Under the pieces are notes generated by a model, which made no database searches, was not told the origin of the DNA, and worked only from the letters and a program-made list of their open reading frames with translations. Both the position numbers and the translations under genes were made by a program. Shown piece by piece: positions 22,991 through 34,729 of a stretch of 64,000 nt of DNA (positions are counted from its first letter, which is position 1; each line of letters starts with the position of its first letter). This DNA is from Sthenelais limicola (Eukaryota; Annelida; Polychaeta; Phyllodocida; Sigalionidae): positions 23,378,684 through 23,442,683 of the forward strand of contig OW804102.1 of assembly GCA_942159475.1 (NCBI GenBank), written 5' to 3'.

Positions 22991-23577
22991 TAATATTGAG
23001 CAGGTAATTATACACACACACAAATAGTACAACAACTAAAAGAAAACAAACTGCAATCATTATATCTTCTAATGCTATACGACAATACAAACGCATACAG
23101 ATTCAAAGATAGCTGAACCTAATTCAGCAAGAACAGAAACAGTACACAATTAAAGAAGATTAACAAAATACACTAAGACCCTGCACACACACAAACGATA
23201 AAGCACCGAAGTGTTACGATCGCAGAGTTCAAGCAGGTGTACATAAGCTACTTATGCCCTTTCATGCAATTGCTAGTTATGCCTATCCAGGCCTTTCTAA
23301 CGCTTCCTACAAAAGGCCATCGTTACATCGCTCTCCAAGTGTTTGAAACTGCTTAGAGGGATTGGCTTCATTAATCCGAGGTGAGGAGGGTGTGACTAAT
23401 TAACCAAAAGCTAAAAAGGCAGCTACACATGGGGAGTGCTGGATAATGCAGCTAATAGACTTAGTATGATTAAAAACATATACCAAGAAGCCAAGGACAT
23501 ATATTACTGAGAAAGGTCGTTCACATATGACCCTGGATGTCAGAATGTTTATTTATAACCGTCACCTCTAGATATGT
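22991..23577. other. Unassigned intronic stretch
   Basis: Short CACA-rich patches near 23012 and 23186. No gene or repeat family is recognised. Confidence 0.4.
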
Positions 23578-23825
23578 GGGGTCAGATATTTGGAAAATGT
23601 ACAATCTGCACATCTACGTATTTAGTACACTTTGCTAAGTTAGACTGAGGAATTGTCAATACTATGGATATCTGAATATATATATCTGGTATTGCCTTGG
23701 TTCAAAGAATCTGTTTGGTTATGTTGAACTGTTTTTTTAATCTCATATTTTGCTTTAAATTTGGATTATTTGAGAGAATCGGTGAAGACGAATTGTACAT
23801 TTTCTATCAATTTTACCCATGTATT
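23578..23825. mobile_element. R2 element copy, full length
   Basis: It starts GGGGTCAGATATTTGGAAAATG and ends GAATTGTACATTTTCTATCA followed by ATTTTACCCAT, with the interior GTTTGGTTATGTTGAACTG. Confidence 0.85.
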
Positions 23826-23833
23826 CATATTCG

Positions 23834-24030
23834 TGATGTGTTACATGAAAATGGGTCTCAGGTAGCAAACAGATTTTGAGATATTGTGATATCTGAAAAA
23901 TAATAGATTTAGCGGATTCTAATGATGGTAAACATTAAAGGACAGCTATTAAGTATTTCTATGTTCTTAAGTTTGATATTTGAAATTTAATATTTTTGCG
24001 ACATGTGACTCATTTTCCTGGAACACAACA
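23834..24030. mobile_element. R3 element, internally deleted
   Basis: Both inverted ends are present (GTGATGTGTTACATGAAAAT and CATGTGACTCATTTTCCTGG). The middle third, with the TATACTCCATAGGATG block, is lost. It starts 9 bases after the preceding R2 copy. Confidence 0.85.
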
Positions 24031-24094
24031 CATTTGTTTATTTCAGGTAAGTTAGGTGACAAAATTAGATTTATGATGAGTACATGCAAGGTAC

Positions 24095-24272
24095 ATTGGA
24101 TTATATTTGATATTGGGTTTTAAAGACTTAAACCTTCGATTTAAGATTTACAAGAAATCTGTTCGTTTATGTTGAATTGTATTCTGAACATAATCTTTGT
24201 CTTAAATTTGATTTATTTGAGAGAATTGGTGAATGTGAGTTGTACAGTTTGTGTCGACTTCACCCATAATAT
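24095..24272. mobile_element. R2 element, partial
   Basis: TGTTCGTTTATGTTGAATTG, then TTGTCTTAAATTTGATTTAT and GAGAATTGGTGAATGTGAGT, leading into ACTTCACCCAT. This is the second half of R2. Confidence 0.75.
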
Positions 24273-24589
24273 GGCTTAGATCTGTTAAGGTTATAGAATC
24301 GTTATAAAATTGTTTTTCTAGAATCCTACTATGGCTCCCACTAATTAGCAAGATTCATCCAAGCTGCTCTCTCATTCAACCTTTCCTACTTAAAGTCTTT
24401 TTTTTTAAAATAATTTTGCTTTACTCAAGTTCCCAACCATCTAAACATGTATTCGCGTACGCCTTAACTTAAACTATATTCTTTTCATTTTGTTAAAGCT
24501 TACTTTTGAAACCTCTATTTCATCGCTCATGTTTGTCATGGATCTTGTTGTCTGACTATCTCCCGAACCACTACTACTTAAAGTCTTTG

Positions 24590-24745
24590 TGTTCCGTTCT
24601 TTTCCAACCATTTTGACCACAATTTTGGAGGTCTTTGTCATGTTGTTTTTGCTAAAAAAAGCTTCACAAAAGTCCACATTTACCTTTAATTCAGGGATCC
24701 ACCAAAATCCTTACCTGTTGTGGCTTCACCTATTCGAGTCCTAAC
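24590..24745. mobile_element. R1 element fragment, inverted
   Basis: CCAACCATTTTGACCACAAT, GGAGGTCTTTGTCATGTTGT and GGATCCACCAAAATCC are R1 core segments in inverse orientation. The 67-codon minus-strand frame across this area (24474-24677) partly derives from it and is unlikely to be a gene. Confidence 0.6.
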
Positions 24746-24897
24746 TCTTGAATAGGAGCGCAAATGTGTTAACGAGTTAAACGAACCTAATTTGTGATCA
24801 CAAAGCTAGGTTTGTGAAAAACCCGACTATCCTCGCGTTGTGTTCTTTGCCCTGCAGGATTATCACGTCTCTGTGTATGATCCATACATCGTCTGTG

Positions 24898-25543
24898 ATT
24901 TAAAGCTGCAGTATAAGCTAACATCGGTCATCGGTTTATAGATTTTCAACATTTCTTGTTCTTGTTCAACTCATCTAGTATTCTTCTACCATTATCATTA
25001 CATTGTAATTACTCATCTCATAACTATTTCCAACCGCCGTTAGCTTTAAGTCTTTTATTTTCCAATAACTTTTGTAACAAATCAATTTATTGGAACAAAT
25101 CAATTCAAGACTCTGAAAGGAGGCATTCACAGGAAGACATGTCTGTATAAAGCTAGAACTGACCGACCTAATTGTAGCAACATCACAATAAAATAATTTT
25201 TGAATTGAATTGAATGAATCAGAAGGGCATTTGTGAACAATTTCGAAGGATTTCCCAGGTTGTTTTCGCTACAGGGTCTCATAAAAGTCCACATGTTTTT
25301 TTCGAAGACCCGCTTTTTAGCGGTGGCTTCACTTATTAATATCAGCGGTTGTTTTCCCTCGGCTGAGTGAACTTCAAATTCTTGTATATATATAACAGTT
25401 ACACAATGTTCATAAAGTCAGTCCTACAAGTCATGATATGTGTAAATTTGATAAGATTATGTGTCGCAATAGCTAGCTCAGAATGCAGAAAATCTGTCAG
25501 AGTTATTTCGGCCCTAATAGCTGAGAATGCAGCTTTAAAAGGA
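24898..25543. mobile_element. R1 element, enlarged by an insertion
   Basis: The left end TTTAAAGCTGCAGTATAAGC and the right end AATAGCTGAGAATGCAGCTT are R1 termini. The R1 core (CTACAGGGTCTCATAAAAGT, TAGCGGTGGCTTCACTTATT) lies in the right half. About 250 extra bases, ending in the retroposon-like tail at 25222, account for the larger size. Confidence 0.65.
25100..25222 (+). mobile_element. Possible retroposon 3' end with (TTGAA)n tail
   Basis: ATCACAATAAAATAATTTTT, then TGAATTGAATTGAATG, looks like a 3' end with an AATAAA-like signal and a short pentamer tail, as in many LINEs and SINEs. It sits inside the R1 copy. The 5' limit is uncertain. Confidence 0.4.
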
Positions 25544-26187
25544 AACGAGCACTGAAAATAATTGTTCTGGGATAAGGCCAGAAACTTCGACTCTTGTATG
25601 TGAATGGGAAATTGTTTCTATTTTATTATCCTTTCTTCTCACGCTCTCATTCGGTTATATTGTATTTATTCAAAATGTTCTCAAAACAAATACACAATAG
25701 AACAATAAGAATTGAGATGGAAAATAGAAAGTGATGATAGAAGTCAAAACCAACATATCTGCAGCCCAGGCCCCGCCTTGAGGCTACAACAACCTCATTC
25801 AGAGACTAAAAGGATCAGTAAACTCCACTTTGTAACTTCGCCTGGGTATTATGCAAAACATACTGCACCATCAGCCGCTTAATTTAACATCGGTTATTAA
25901 GCCTTGTATATCCTCATAAGTCTATAAGAATTTCTCCAAACCCTACTATATTCTCCAGATTCTCCAATGAACTGTTGTTTTCCAACAAAAGCCTAGTCTA
26001 TGTAAATAACCAGCCATCTATTATGCTATATGCAACCTTTATATTCCATTGGGAGAGATTTTTTCATAGCTACAAGTTAATAATTGAACAGCGAACGCAT
26101 GGAAACATTCATCAAGTCATGTGATCTATCACAGGAACCACACCAGGGGCCTGTTGCATAAGGTAAGGAAGGGATTTTTACAGGGGT
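25544..26187. other. Unassigned intronic stretch
   Basis: AT-rich unique sequence. No coding or repeat signal is recognised. Confidence 0.45.
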
Positions 26188-26431
26188 GGGGGGCGTCAGG
26201 TCGTCAGTAAATGTACAACTGGCCTTCATCAATCCCTTAAAATAACCCAAATCTAAGACGAAAATCAGGTTCAAAATACAGTTCAACAAAACCATACAGA
26301 TTTATTGAATGAATACAATACGGAATACGCCCATATATATACACTTAGCATTTATCATTTTTCACTCTAATTTAGCAGAATATGCGAGATGTGTAGAATT
26401 GTAGATTGTGGATTTTCTGAAAATCTGACCC
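26188..26431. mobile_element. R2 element copy, full length
   Basis: It runs from GTCAGGTCGTCAGTAAATGT to TGGATTTTCTGAAAATCTGACCC and includes CAGTTCAACAAAACCATACA and CACTCTAATTTAGCAGAATA. Confidence 0.85.
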
Positions 26432-27792
26432 AGGGGCTCCTTTAAGGAGGTCCTATTCTGAGTTACAATGGATGGTGTAGACTTATTAGCACCTTTACTT
26501 GTCAACTTTAACACTTGATGTACTTCAATCCAAGCTATGGATCAAGGTGAGTGAAAGGGAGCGTGTAAAGTTCTATTATTATGCAATACATATTATAGAC
26601 TAATTACCTTCTACTGCCACACTGAACTGAAACCTGGACTGGAGAAGCCGAGGGAGGGTGTGTGGGGAGGAGGCAGGTGTGTGTGTGTGGGGGGGGGGGG
26701 GCAGAGACATTGTTATAGTAGTGGGTTTTTTATATATATATTATTGAGTCCAATTAGAAATTGATGTTATTCTCATGGAACCCAGTCCAAAAAGTCAATT
26801 TCATTTTACTAGATAATAACTGATTAATCATTTAAGTTTATACATTAGATTGTTTACTTATATATTATACAAATAATGGTGTCTGGTATTCATATACTAA
26901 ATATTGCGGACATGGAGGAATGATAACTTCACTACCAATATCTGTGTCTGTGTCTGAGCTCCTGTACGTTTCCACCCAGGAAACGCTACGCTTAAAGCTC
27001 AAGTGAAGATAAAAGTAATTTATTCCATGATTTGGCCGTGAAAGGGAAGTATATCGGATATGCACCACTTTCACAACCAGTGACGTAAAATTGGCTCAAT
27101 ACGCTAGTATGGAAACTAGCACACAATCTTGGAATAAAAGCAAGAATACCTCAGTGTGAAGTAACGTTACTCTGTGAACAATACTCACGTTGTAAGCCCA
27201 AATGGGCTTACGGGGTGAGTATTGCCCACCTCGTACTCCACACTACGGTAGTCCTATTATAGTAATAAAATAGGATGATAGTAACCAGAAAAGCGCCCAA
27301 AATTCAAACAGTTTTAACTATTGAAGAGAAATTAATTAGAAAACAGTACCCAATACTTGTTTTGTGTGAATTCATTCACCTGTAGGAAGTAAGGCAATTC
27401 CTTCATATGTGCCATTACATTCCCAGCTGGTAGGAATAGACTAAATAATTACATGTACACATTGCATTGCTATTCCTTCCCATTGAAGTAAGGGATAAAG
27501 TGTAAGTAATCCCACTCACATTCTTACTTTCATTAGCTTATACAACAGCCCTGTGTCCATGTATATCTGTGTGTAGATTGTATAGTGGCTGTTGGAATTT
27601 GTCTAATATTTTTTTTTGTAACATTTCTTTATTCAGGAGTAAACAGTGGCATGTGCCAACTATTAAGCATTTTGCTGACTAGGGTTGAACCCTGTTTCCC
27701 GTCAGAACCTGAATGTGATAATGTTAACTACATATCAGCAATTTGAGTGTTAATTGGGGTAACATAATCAACAGTACAATAAATGATGAGGT
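26432..27792. other. Unassigned intronic stretch
   Basis: It contains GT-rich sequence and a G run (26680-26701) and a TA run near 26733. A palindromic patch GTAAGCCCAAATGGGCTTAC at 27193-27212 lies between two ACTCAC/GTGAGT words (27183, 27216). No gene is seen. Confidence 0.45.
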
Positions 27793-28675
27793 ATTGTTAA
27801 AGAGATATAATTATTACGTAATATAATTATAATAATATAATTATGATGTATATTATTATCGCTATCGCTCAGACAATCACAGCATACAGTATTCTAGTGG
27901 ACCGCTCAATTATAATCCATCTACGAACAATGTGTATCATAACATTTCATTCCCTTATTGGGATTGTACATCACTTACTGTGAAACTTTGATTTGTTTCA
28001 ATATCTTCGAACCTGAATTCTAAAATATTTATTCATCAAACATAATCGATTCAGCATTTTGTATGAAAGATAAATTCCAGACAGTCCTTGCATTAGAGGA
28101 GGTCGAAACGCTATTGTGAAAGTTGACATGAAACCTGACAGATGACAGTTTTATTTTCGTGATCACGATTTCCGATGACACTCTACCCGGTGTTATCATG
28201 TATATATAATATATATATATTTGCAATTCGTTGGTGCATTAGTTTTGCTAGAAAGAGCAACATATGCATACCTGCATGTAAATATTCTATCCTTGTATAA
28301 TCTCAATATTAATCTACCAATATGAGAGTAAGAAATGAATGGTATGTTTGTACGTAAACTGCCACAAGTGAAAACCTCTATACCAAGGGACTTCACAACC
28401 CAGTAAAAATACAATTCTTTAAAAAAAAAGAAAAAAAAAGAAGAGTTTTCGCACAGGTTGTTCTTCAATCAAGAAACCAATTTAACCTGTACTCATTAAT
28501 TAAATATAATCTGTAAATAAATACCTAATTGGCGTAATGACCGTGTATGTATAATAGGGCGTAATCCTATAAGTGTATCCCACTGCAAATGGATCAGTGC
28601 TATGGAATCTAGTTCAAGTGATGCAGTTCCAGCCAGATTAGAATTATTACGTAATAATTATATCTCTTTAACAAT
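27793..28675. mobile_element. Element of 883 bp with 30-bp terminal inverted repeats
   Basis: ATTGTTAAAGAGATATAATT, then ATTACGTAAT, at the left is repeated exactly inverted at 28646-28675. The enclosed sequence has no long frame. It includes A-runs (28419-28441) and an AT run at 28201-28220. A non-autonomous DNA transposon is the likely explanation. The target duplication is unclear. Confidence 0.65.
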
Positions 28676-29930
28676 GGATCAGGGTATAGCCTAGCAGCAG
28701 TAGTAGGGCTGAAGTGTTGTGCAATTTTAATTGGATTGATGCAGGTGGATCAATACTAGAATTTAGTGGGAGAATGTTTGGGGTGGATGGAAGCATCTAA
28801 ACCTAAACATTCTGTGTCTACCCAATTAATATCTATACTGTCTAAACTGTCTAAATAGTATTAATATATACTGTGAAGTCTAAATAGTGTTAATATCTAT
28901 ACTGTGAAGTATAAATAGTATTAATGTCTATACTATGACGTCTAAACTTTGTCTGCGTGCAAATATTTATTTATTTATCTTTTAAAAGGTTTTTTTTTAT
29001 TCAATATGACCTGCCATCGAGGCTCTTCTTACAATTCTAACAGCAAGTTATCTGCGTCCCTTTGAATTTTCATTTGTTTAGTGTTTTCAATTTTCTTTCA
29101 CTCTCCTACCATCGACTACTATGCAAAGATTCAGTTTTAATTTTACCACTCTTTCATTCATAACAGGTGAACATATCAGGTGATTTTATTATATTATTAT
29201 GAAACTGGTAAGTATGATAGATATAGGTATAGCAATTTTATTATCTTTGTAACCTGATGAGCTGGAAATAGAGTCTATTGGATGCAATGGGTAAACTTAT
29301 TAAACTTACGTTCCCAGTTCAGAATCTATTTTCCTCACATCTGTATTCCCTTGACCATCAATTAGAGCTACACAATATTTCTAATTGTAATATTGTATTT
29401 CCTAATTTGATGGCTTTCTGTATTTATTTGATCATTAACTAGAACTACACAATATTTATAATATAATCTCGATAATGTATTTCCTATTTTGGTGGCTTTC
29501 TTTCGGAAGGTTTTTGTTTTTAATTGCATTTTCACGTTCTGAAGTGAGAATTCTGGGACCAAGGATTAAAAGTTGGAAGCGTCGTTGTATATAATTTATG
29601 TACACAATGCTATCCTAACATTTTCAATTTCATTGAGAATTATCCACGTTCCTAATGAAACTAGTGGGACGCTGGTGTACCTTATGTTAAGTTTAATACG
29701 CTAGCAATAAATAGTGCACCAGGCCATACAGCTAGCTAAGCCTATTGCACAGTCTTAGCCAAGGAAAGATAAGTACAGTGAAAGTAGTAATACTATTATT
29801 CCCTCTTCTTTATTACTGACTTCAGTTCGTAGTAGAGCTTTCCAATTCACACGTTCGGTTTGCATTATCTGCCTGTATTGTGATTAACTTTGAATGCGGC
29901 TTATATTCTATGTGAGTAAAGCTGTACTTG
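28676..29930. other. Unassigned intronic stretch
   Basis: A 40-base word (TCTAAATAGT.TTAATAT.TATACTGTGAAG) is repeated about three times at 28845-28940 as a weak tandem array. The word CTA(C)ACAATATTT..TAAT recurs at 29369 and 29446. No gene is seen. Confidence 0.45.
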
Positions 29931-30165
29931 GGTGAAATCGCCAGGAAATGTACAGTTCACCTTCATCAAACCCCTTAAATAACCCACATTTAAGACAGAA
30001 ATTAGGTTCAAAACACAGTTCAACATAACCGAACAGATTGGCTGAATCAAGGCAATACCAATTATGCCCCAGATATACCTAGTGTTGACAATTTTTCAGT
30101 CTAATTTGCACAATTTACTAAATGTATAGATCTGCCAAATGTACGTTTTCTGAAGATCTGACCCA
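29931..30165. mobile_element. R2 element copy, full length
   Basis: Starts GGGTGAAATCGCCAGGAAAT and ends GTACGTTTTCTGAAGATCTGACCC, with AGTTCAACATAACCGAACAG inside. A second R2 in the same orientation begins 54 bases further on. Confidence 0.85.
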
Positions 30166-30218
30166 CTTACTGATTTGATTTTAGAGATTTGGCATAGCTA
30201 TCAAAATACTATATATAT

Positions 30219-30362
30219 ATGGGTGAAGCTGCCTGAAAATGTACAATTGCCTACACAAATCCCCTCAAAGAGCTTAAAAGTACAAGACCAAAGAGAGGTT
30301 CGAAAAGGAGTGCAACATAACGAAACTGGAACTGAATCAGCGCCATATACCAAAAATATACA
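30219..30362. mobile_element. R2 element, first half, broken by R7
   Basis: GGGTGAAGCTGCCTGAAAAT down to ATATACCAAAAATATACAG, where R7 begins. The second half of R2 does not resume after R7. Confidence 0.75.
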
Positions 30363-30617
30363 GGTTAATCAACGAGTTGGCGGAAGGAGCATCAATATTG
30401 CACAATAGTGCAATATTCTAAGCAAGTGAAACCAATGATGTATTACATGTTTTAATGATATAAATAGACAACATGTTTTAGTCATAAAGTTGAACCTTGG
30501 CGCTAAACCTGGTAAAAATGTATTGGTTGCCGTGACGCCCACACGTAACGCACTAGTGACATATGCACTTTACATAACTCACTCTAGATACGTTGTTCTC
30601 AGAGCAATGCGTATACT
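30363..30617 (-). mobile_element. R7 element, inverted orientation
   Basis: From GTTAATCAACGAGTTGGCGG to GTTCTCAGAGCAATGCGTAT. It carries the CACTAGTG palindrome copy GCACTAGTGACATATGC and GCACAATAGTGCAATATTC. It is the inverse of the copy at 30929-31211. Confidence 0.75.
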
Positions 30618-30837
30618 ATGAACTCAGTACTTTGATCTGTTTCCCATTTAAGTATTGGTCGTTTTTGGTGTTGGTGTCGGTGTTTTTTGGTGTAACACTT
30701 TAAGGCCCTAACAAATGCAGTAAACTGCTAGTCTTTTTTCAATTTAGAAAGCCGATCAGAGCGCACCCGGTAACAACGGATTAGTGGAAAACACCCATAA
30801 TGACTGAGGTGACAGGAGACATATGCAAATATTAAAA

Positions 30838-31330
30838 GAATATATACAATCGGCTGCTCTATACATTTAGTAAATTCTGCTATAACCTAGGTTGAATAAT
30901 GACAACGACTAAGTATATATGAGTTTATTATACACGCATTGCTCTGAAAACAATGTATCTAGAGTGAATTACGCATAGTGCGTATTTCACTAGTGCACGA
31001 TTTACGTTGGGTTGTCATGGCAACCGATCTGCTTATTTTCTAAGATTACCTGTAAAATTCAAATTTATGTCTTGTTTCTTTTTCTATTTTCATGATTCAA
31101 ACCATGTATAATAAATCTGTTAACTAACTTGTTGGTTTCAGTCGCTTAGAATATTGCACTCGTTGCTACGCAACTCGTTATTCACGCTCCTTCAACCAAC
31201 TCGTTAGTTAACTTGTATATATTTGGTACTGCGCTGATTCTAAGGAATCGTTTTGGTAATGTTGAACTATGTCCTGAGCTTAATTTTCGTCTTAAATTTG
31301 TGTTATTTACAAATTGACCATGTATACCAT
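30838..31330. mobile_element. R2 element split by R7
   Basis: The first part (30838-30925) has ATACATTTAGTAAATTCTGC. The second part (31213-31330) has GGAATCGTTTTGGTAATGTT and TCGTCTTAAATTTGTG. Removing the R7 insert restores the normal R2 order. R7 sits at the same R2 position as in the inverted copy at 30219. Confidence 0.75.
30929..31211 (+). mobile_element. R7 element
   Basis: TATACACGCATTGCTCTGAA to TTCAACCAACTCGTTAGTTAAC, about 280 bp and non-coding. It contains TTTCACTAGTGCACGATT and AATATTGCACTCGTTGCTAC. Confidence 0.75.
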
Positions 31331-31558
31331 TCATAAAAACGCTGAATATCCAATATAAGGTAACCCTAATGATGACAGCACCTAGCTATATATACTTGAA
31401 TTCGTTTATTCAATTTACAAAAAAAATGTATAATATAATTACCCATACACCAGCCGAATGGGTTGAATGAACAGCTAATGTACGTACGTACATAGACACA
31501 TAGTTTAAATAAGATCTTGTAGAAAACAAGGGTGGATGGACTCTGAAATCTGACTTAC

Positions 31559-31640
31559 CAAAGCTGGCCGAGATAAAGAGAAGGGGCCACGCTAAGGCCA
31601 ACCATCGTCTCCTTACTGACAATCTCTTGTTTGTATCCAT
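31559..31640 (-). CDS. Candidate alternative first exon 1b: signal peptide of the receptor
   Basis: From an ATG at 31640 the minus strand reads MDTNKRLSVRRRW, then LALAWPLLFISASF, and then a strong donor (TTTG|GTAAGTCAG). That is 27 codons plus one base: a basic N-region, a hydrophobic core and small residues (SAS) near a plausible cleavage point. The phase-1 exit is exactly what exon 3 at 7418 needs (G+TT gives Val), and it equals the exit phase of exons 1a and 2. Joined directly to exon 3 it gives a conventional short receptor N-terminus. The same frame is open further upstream, but no in-frame ATG lies just before. It could instead be the first exon of an unrelated nested secreted or membrane gene. 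No transcript evidence is available here. Confidence 0.65.
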
Positions 31641-31959
31641 TTTCAATCCGGGTATCAGAGCAACAAGTTGTTTCACTTCTCCTTTCCGTTTGCCAGCTGA
31701 GATTTAGTTGTTTTAAATGAATAGCGGGGTCCTTTCCTTTATCTGAGCAACCCTTGCCATGTTTTAGGTTTTAATTTTTGGTTTCCCATCAATATCTACC
31801 TCCTGCTTCTCCCCTTCTTCTGCCTCCTTTTGTACTTATGGCAGGGATGGAGCATGATGAGGTGTAAATCCGGTAAAGGCCGATATATTTATGATCATCT
31901 ATAATCTCATGCCCTTCTATTTCTCACTCCTTATTATAGTCATTCTGTATATCTCATTC
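31641..31959. other. Upstream of candidate exon 1b
   Basis: This would hold the proximal promoter on the minus strand. No TATA box is clear. The minus strand is purine-rich at 31800-31845. If exon 1b is real, its start site should fall in the first 200 bases here. Confidence 0.35.
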
Positions 31960-32130
31960 GCCTTGGTTTCCCCCTTTCCTCTGTCTCTCTTCTGTCTGCC
32001 TGTCTTTCTCTTCCTCTGTCTACGAGTCTACCTCTCACTCTCTCTCTCTCAATCACTCTCTCTGTCTTTCTCTATCCCGTTCTCGTCTTCTCTTCTTTCC
32101 CTCTGTTCTTATCTCGGCCTGTCTGTCTTT
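31960..32130. repeat. Polypyrimidine (CT-rich) tract
   Basis: Mostly CTCT, TCTG and TTCC words on the plus strand. The 114-codon frame through it is compositional. On the receptor-sense strand it is a GA tract just upstream of exon 1b. Confidence 0.8.
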
Positions 32131-32494
32131 CCTCTTTTCTCTCACAGACGAATCTCCTTCTTCTGTCGGCTTTCTCTGAGTATATACTGCTATCTTGCAA
32201 CACTGTGTAGGCCTACCTTTTGTCTCATGTATTAAACTCCATTAATGCCAGACGTGTTCCTCCTTCTCTAGCACAGAGTGTAGGTGCTCCAACAATGGTC
32301 CGGCTACTACTCCCTTTACTCTCAATGCCTCTCCACAAAGTAACAAAACATCTCCATCTCACACGCTCGCGTTGCAATGCACGCTACGGTGGCTCATACA
32401 CGGCATTGCAGAAATAGCAAGCGGCGCTACTGTGGCCCACAATGGCTATTTCTATATTGCCTTGTGCATGTTTCTCAGTATCGTCAGTAATGAG

Positions 32495-32745
32495 ATTTTG
32501 GTTCAAGCCATCAGATGAGAGAAGAATGGTATGTCAGTGATTGGACGCCTACATTGCTAATCGGTTTCCGGGCCTTGAACTAATAGGATTATAATGATAT
32601 TTCGCAGTCTTAAGCAAATTTTAAAGTCAAGCTCGAAGAACTGCACTGCAGAAGCTTTGACCATTTCCTGTACGTTTTACATGAATAGAAATACTTATAT
32701 ATAAATTATAATGGCAGTTTGTAGTTTGAGGCGAGAGCTGGTAAA
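32495..32745. mobile_element. R5 element copy, diverged
   Basis: AAGAATGGTATGTCAGTGAT, TTGGACGCCTACATTGCTAA, ATTATAATGATATTTCGCAG and TAGTTTGAGGCGAGAGC are R5 segments in the usual order, with about 80 extra bases in the second half. Confidence 0.7.
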
Positions 32746-32755
32746 GTTCAAGAGA

Positions 32756-33121
32756 AAGCTGCACTCTTAGTTAACGTTGGTCAAAAACTAAACATATTTT
32801 CCTTTTTTTTAAAGATTTTATTTTCACTGGGTACATCCAACCAATGTAAGCGTCATTTGACCAACATTTCGGAGGATTCTGTTTGGTTCTAAAGGGCTTC
32901 CTAAACGTCCTCATTTGTATCTGCAGGACCCACCAGAACCTTTCTCATGATGACTTCACTTATTATCGCTCACCGGCGGCAGTTTTCTCTAAGTAGTTAG
33001 TCTTCAAATTCATGTATAAGCATATACAGCAGCAGAATATTGATGAATTCAGTCATATAAGTTATAATATGAGTGAATTTGGTCAGATTTTTTTTGTAAT
33101 AGCTAAGAATGCAGCATTAAG
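32756..33121. mobile_element. R1 element copy, full length
   Basis: It starts AAAGCTGCACTCTTAGTTAA and ends AATAGCTAAGAATGCAGCAT followed by TAAG. It contains GGGCTTCCTAAACGTCCTCA and TCATGATGACTTCACTTATT. About 366 bp, the best complete R1 here. Confidence 0.85.
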
Positions 33122-33979
33122 GAAAACCTCCCCTCATTAAAATACACTTTATACACACCTAACACAGGATCCATTCACATCACTCAACATCCCTTATGTT
33201 AAAATAAGGTTTAATCATTTCATTATGTTAAAATAAGGTTCATCATTACGCAATATTTTATGATTCTGGCTATTTATTAGTCTCCGATCATTTTCTAGTA
33301 TTCTCCCATTTAAATCAAAGGTTTTTCTTGACTCCAGGTGTACACAGTTATTGACTTTTCATAGTTAGGTTGGATTGGAGCAAGTTCCTGCTGGTTCAAA
33401 CAAAGAACTGAGCAGTAGGGGAACACATTGTTTTAGGGCTCACCAGCCAACATAATGTCTAGGAATTCTATGGAATGTCTGGAAGGCTTCTATTGTTCTT
33501 CTACTTAAAATCTGTGGGGCTACCCTTGGGCTATACCCATATTTGGTACAATATCAGGATGCGATTTAAACTTTCCTTTGTCTAAATTACTTCCTGTATT
33601 ATGTTATGATTAATTATATTACCCATTACTAAAATCGCTAATTATACTTAACTACCCAGTACTGTGCAAGTCTACTTATTCATGCTAAGCCATAGGTATT
33701 ACGTAAGGGCTCCGCCCCCTCCTCTTACCCACATCCTGAAGGAACATGTGTACAGATTCTTGTTCATTAAATCAGTTGCTTAGTTGCTTCTCACGAAGAC
33801 CACACGTTTGTTTGTATTCTTCCATCATACCCTAACATGATGTATGCTGGGAGTATTAGGCTGCATGATGGGAATGTTCTGTGGCCATGAAAGAGAGAGG
33901 GAGTCCATTTTCGGGAGTCAGTCAGAGCTTGTAAGGTGATTCAAAGTGTTGGAATACAAGGCAGTATCATACAAGCCAT
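33122..33979. other. Unassigned intronic stretch
   Basis: The word ATGTTAAAATAAGGTT is duplicated at 33196 and 33224. The short dispersed repeat shared with 5945 lies at about 33640-33830. No gene is seen. Confidence 0.45.
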
Positions 33980-34141
33980 TGGCGTGACTTCACATATAAC
34001 ACATGGATATTGACACTAGAACATTCATAAATATTACATCCTGAAGATGCTGTTTTCTATAGATTTTACACTGTACCATTAGTCCCACAATTCAATGAGA
34101 ATCAAGATTCAAAATGGCGGCTATGCAAATCCCCTATTATA
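33980..34141. mobile_element. R4 element, right half
   Basis: ATAACACATGGATATTGACA, then GCTGTTTTCTATAGATTTTA and ATTCAAAATGGCGGCTATGC, ending AAATCCCCTATTATA. The left half is missing, as in the copy at 9250. Confidence 0.8.
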
Positions 34142-34339
34142 ACCTTATTTTCTCCCCTTTCGTATAGAACTACTAAAAGAAAACTCCTAAAGTTCGAGAG
34201 GAATGCATATTTACTACAATGCATGGGTGTTTATAACACCAATTTGGTTAGTATGTCATTTTCTTGAATTAGGATAATAAGTACGCACCATCGATGTTAA
34301 ACGTGTTTCACATATATGGGAAGTGCTAAGTCTTAACAA

Positions 34340-34729
34340 TTAGCTACAATTGGATTTTGGGATATCATCATATTTGAAAAGATGAGATTAAGCAGATTCC
34401 AATGATAGTAAGCATTAGAACATTTAATAAGTATTTCTATATTTTAAGTTTGATATTTTTAGTTTTGATGAAAAAAACCAGTTTGCAATATTTCTGGGTG
34501 GACATTTACTAGTATAGTAAAGTATCTAAACAACTCTATAAGATGACCTTAGATATGCATGGATATACTTAATACAGTCTCGAAATTTACATGTATTTAT
34601 GCTACAAAAGATGTTAAAAGCACCCTGAAAGTGAAAACATTCCCACAAACTTATCATGTGAATAGATCACTTTGAAAAATACAATTTTTGCGACTTGCCA
34701 CTCATTTTCCTGGAACACATCCCATTTAC
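34340..34729. mobile_element. R3 element copy
   Basis: GATATCATCATATTTGAAAA to TTTTGCGACTTGCCACTCAT and CCTGGAACACATCCC. The right end is intact, while the extreme left is eroded (CAATTAGCTACAATTGG). Confidence 0.8.

Noticed and set aside
31410..31558. Continuation of the exon 1b frame beyond the donor
   Set aside because: The frame stays open for about 50 codons after GTAAGTCAG, but the donor is a near-perfect consensus and the later residues show no domain. I treat the tail as intron.
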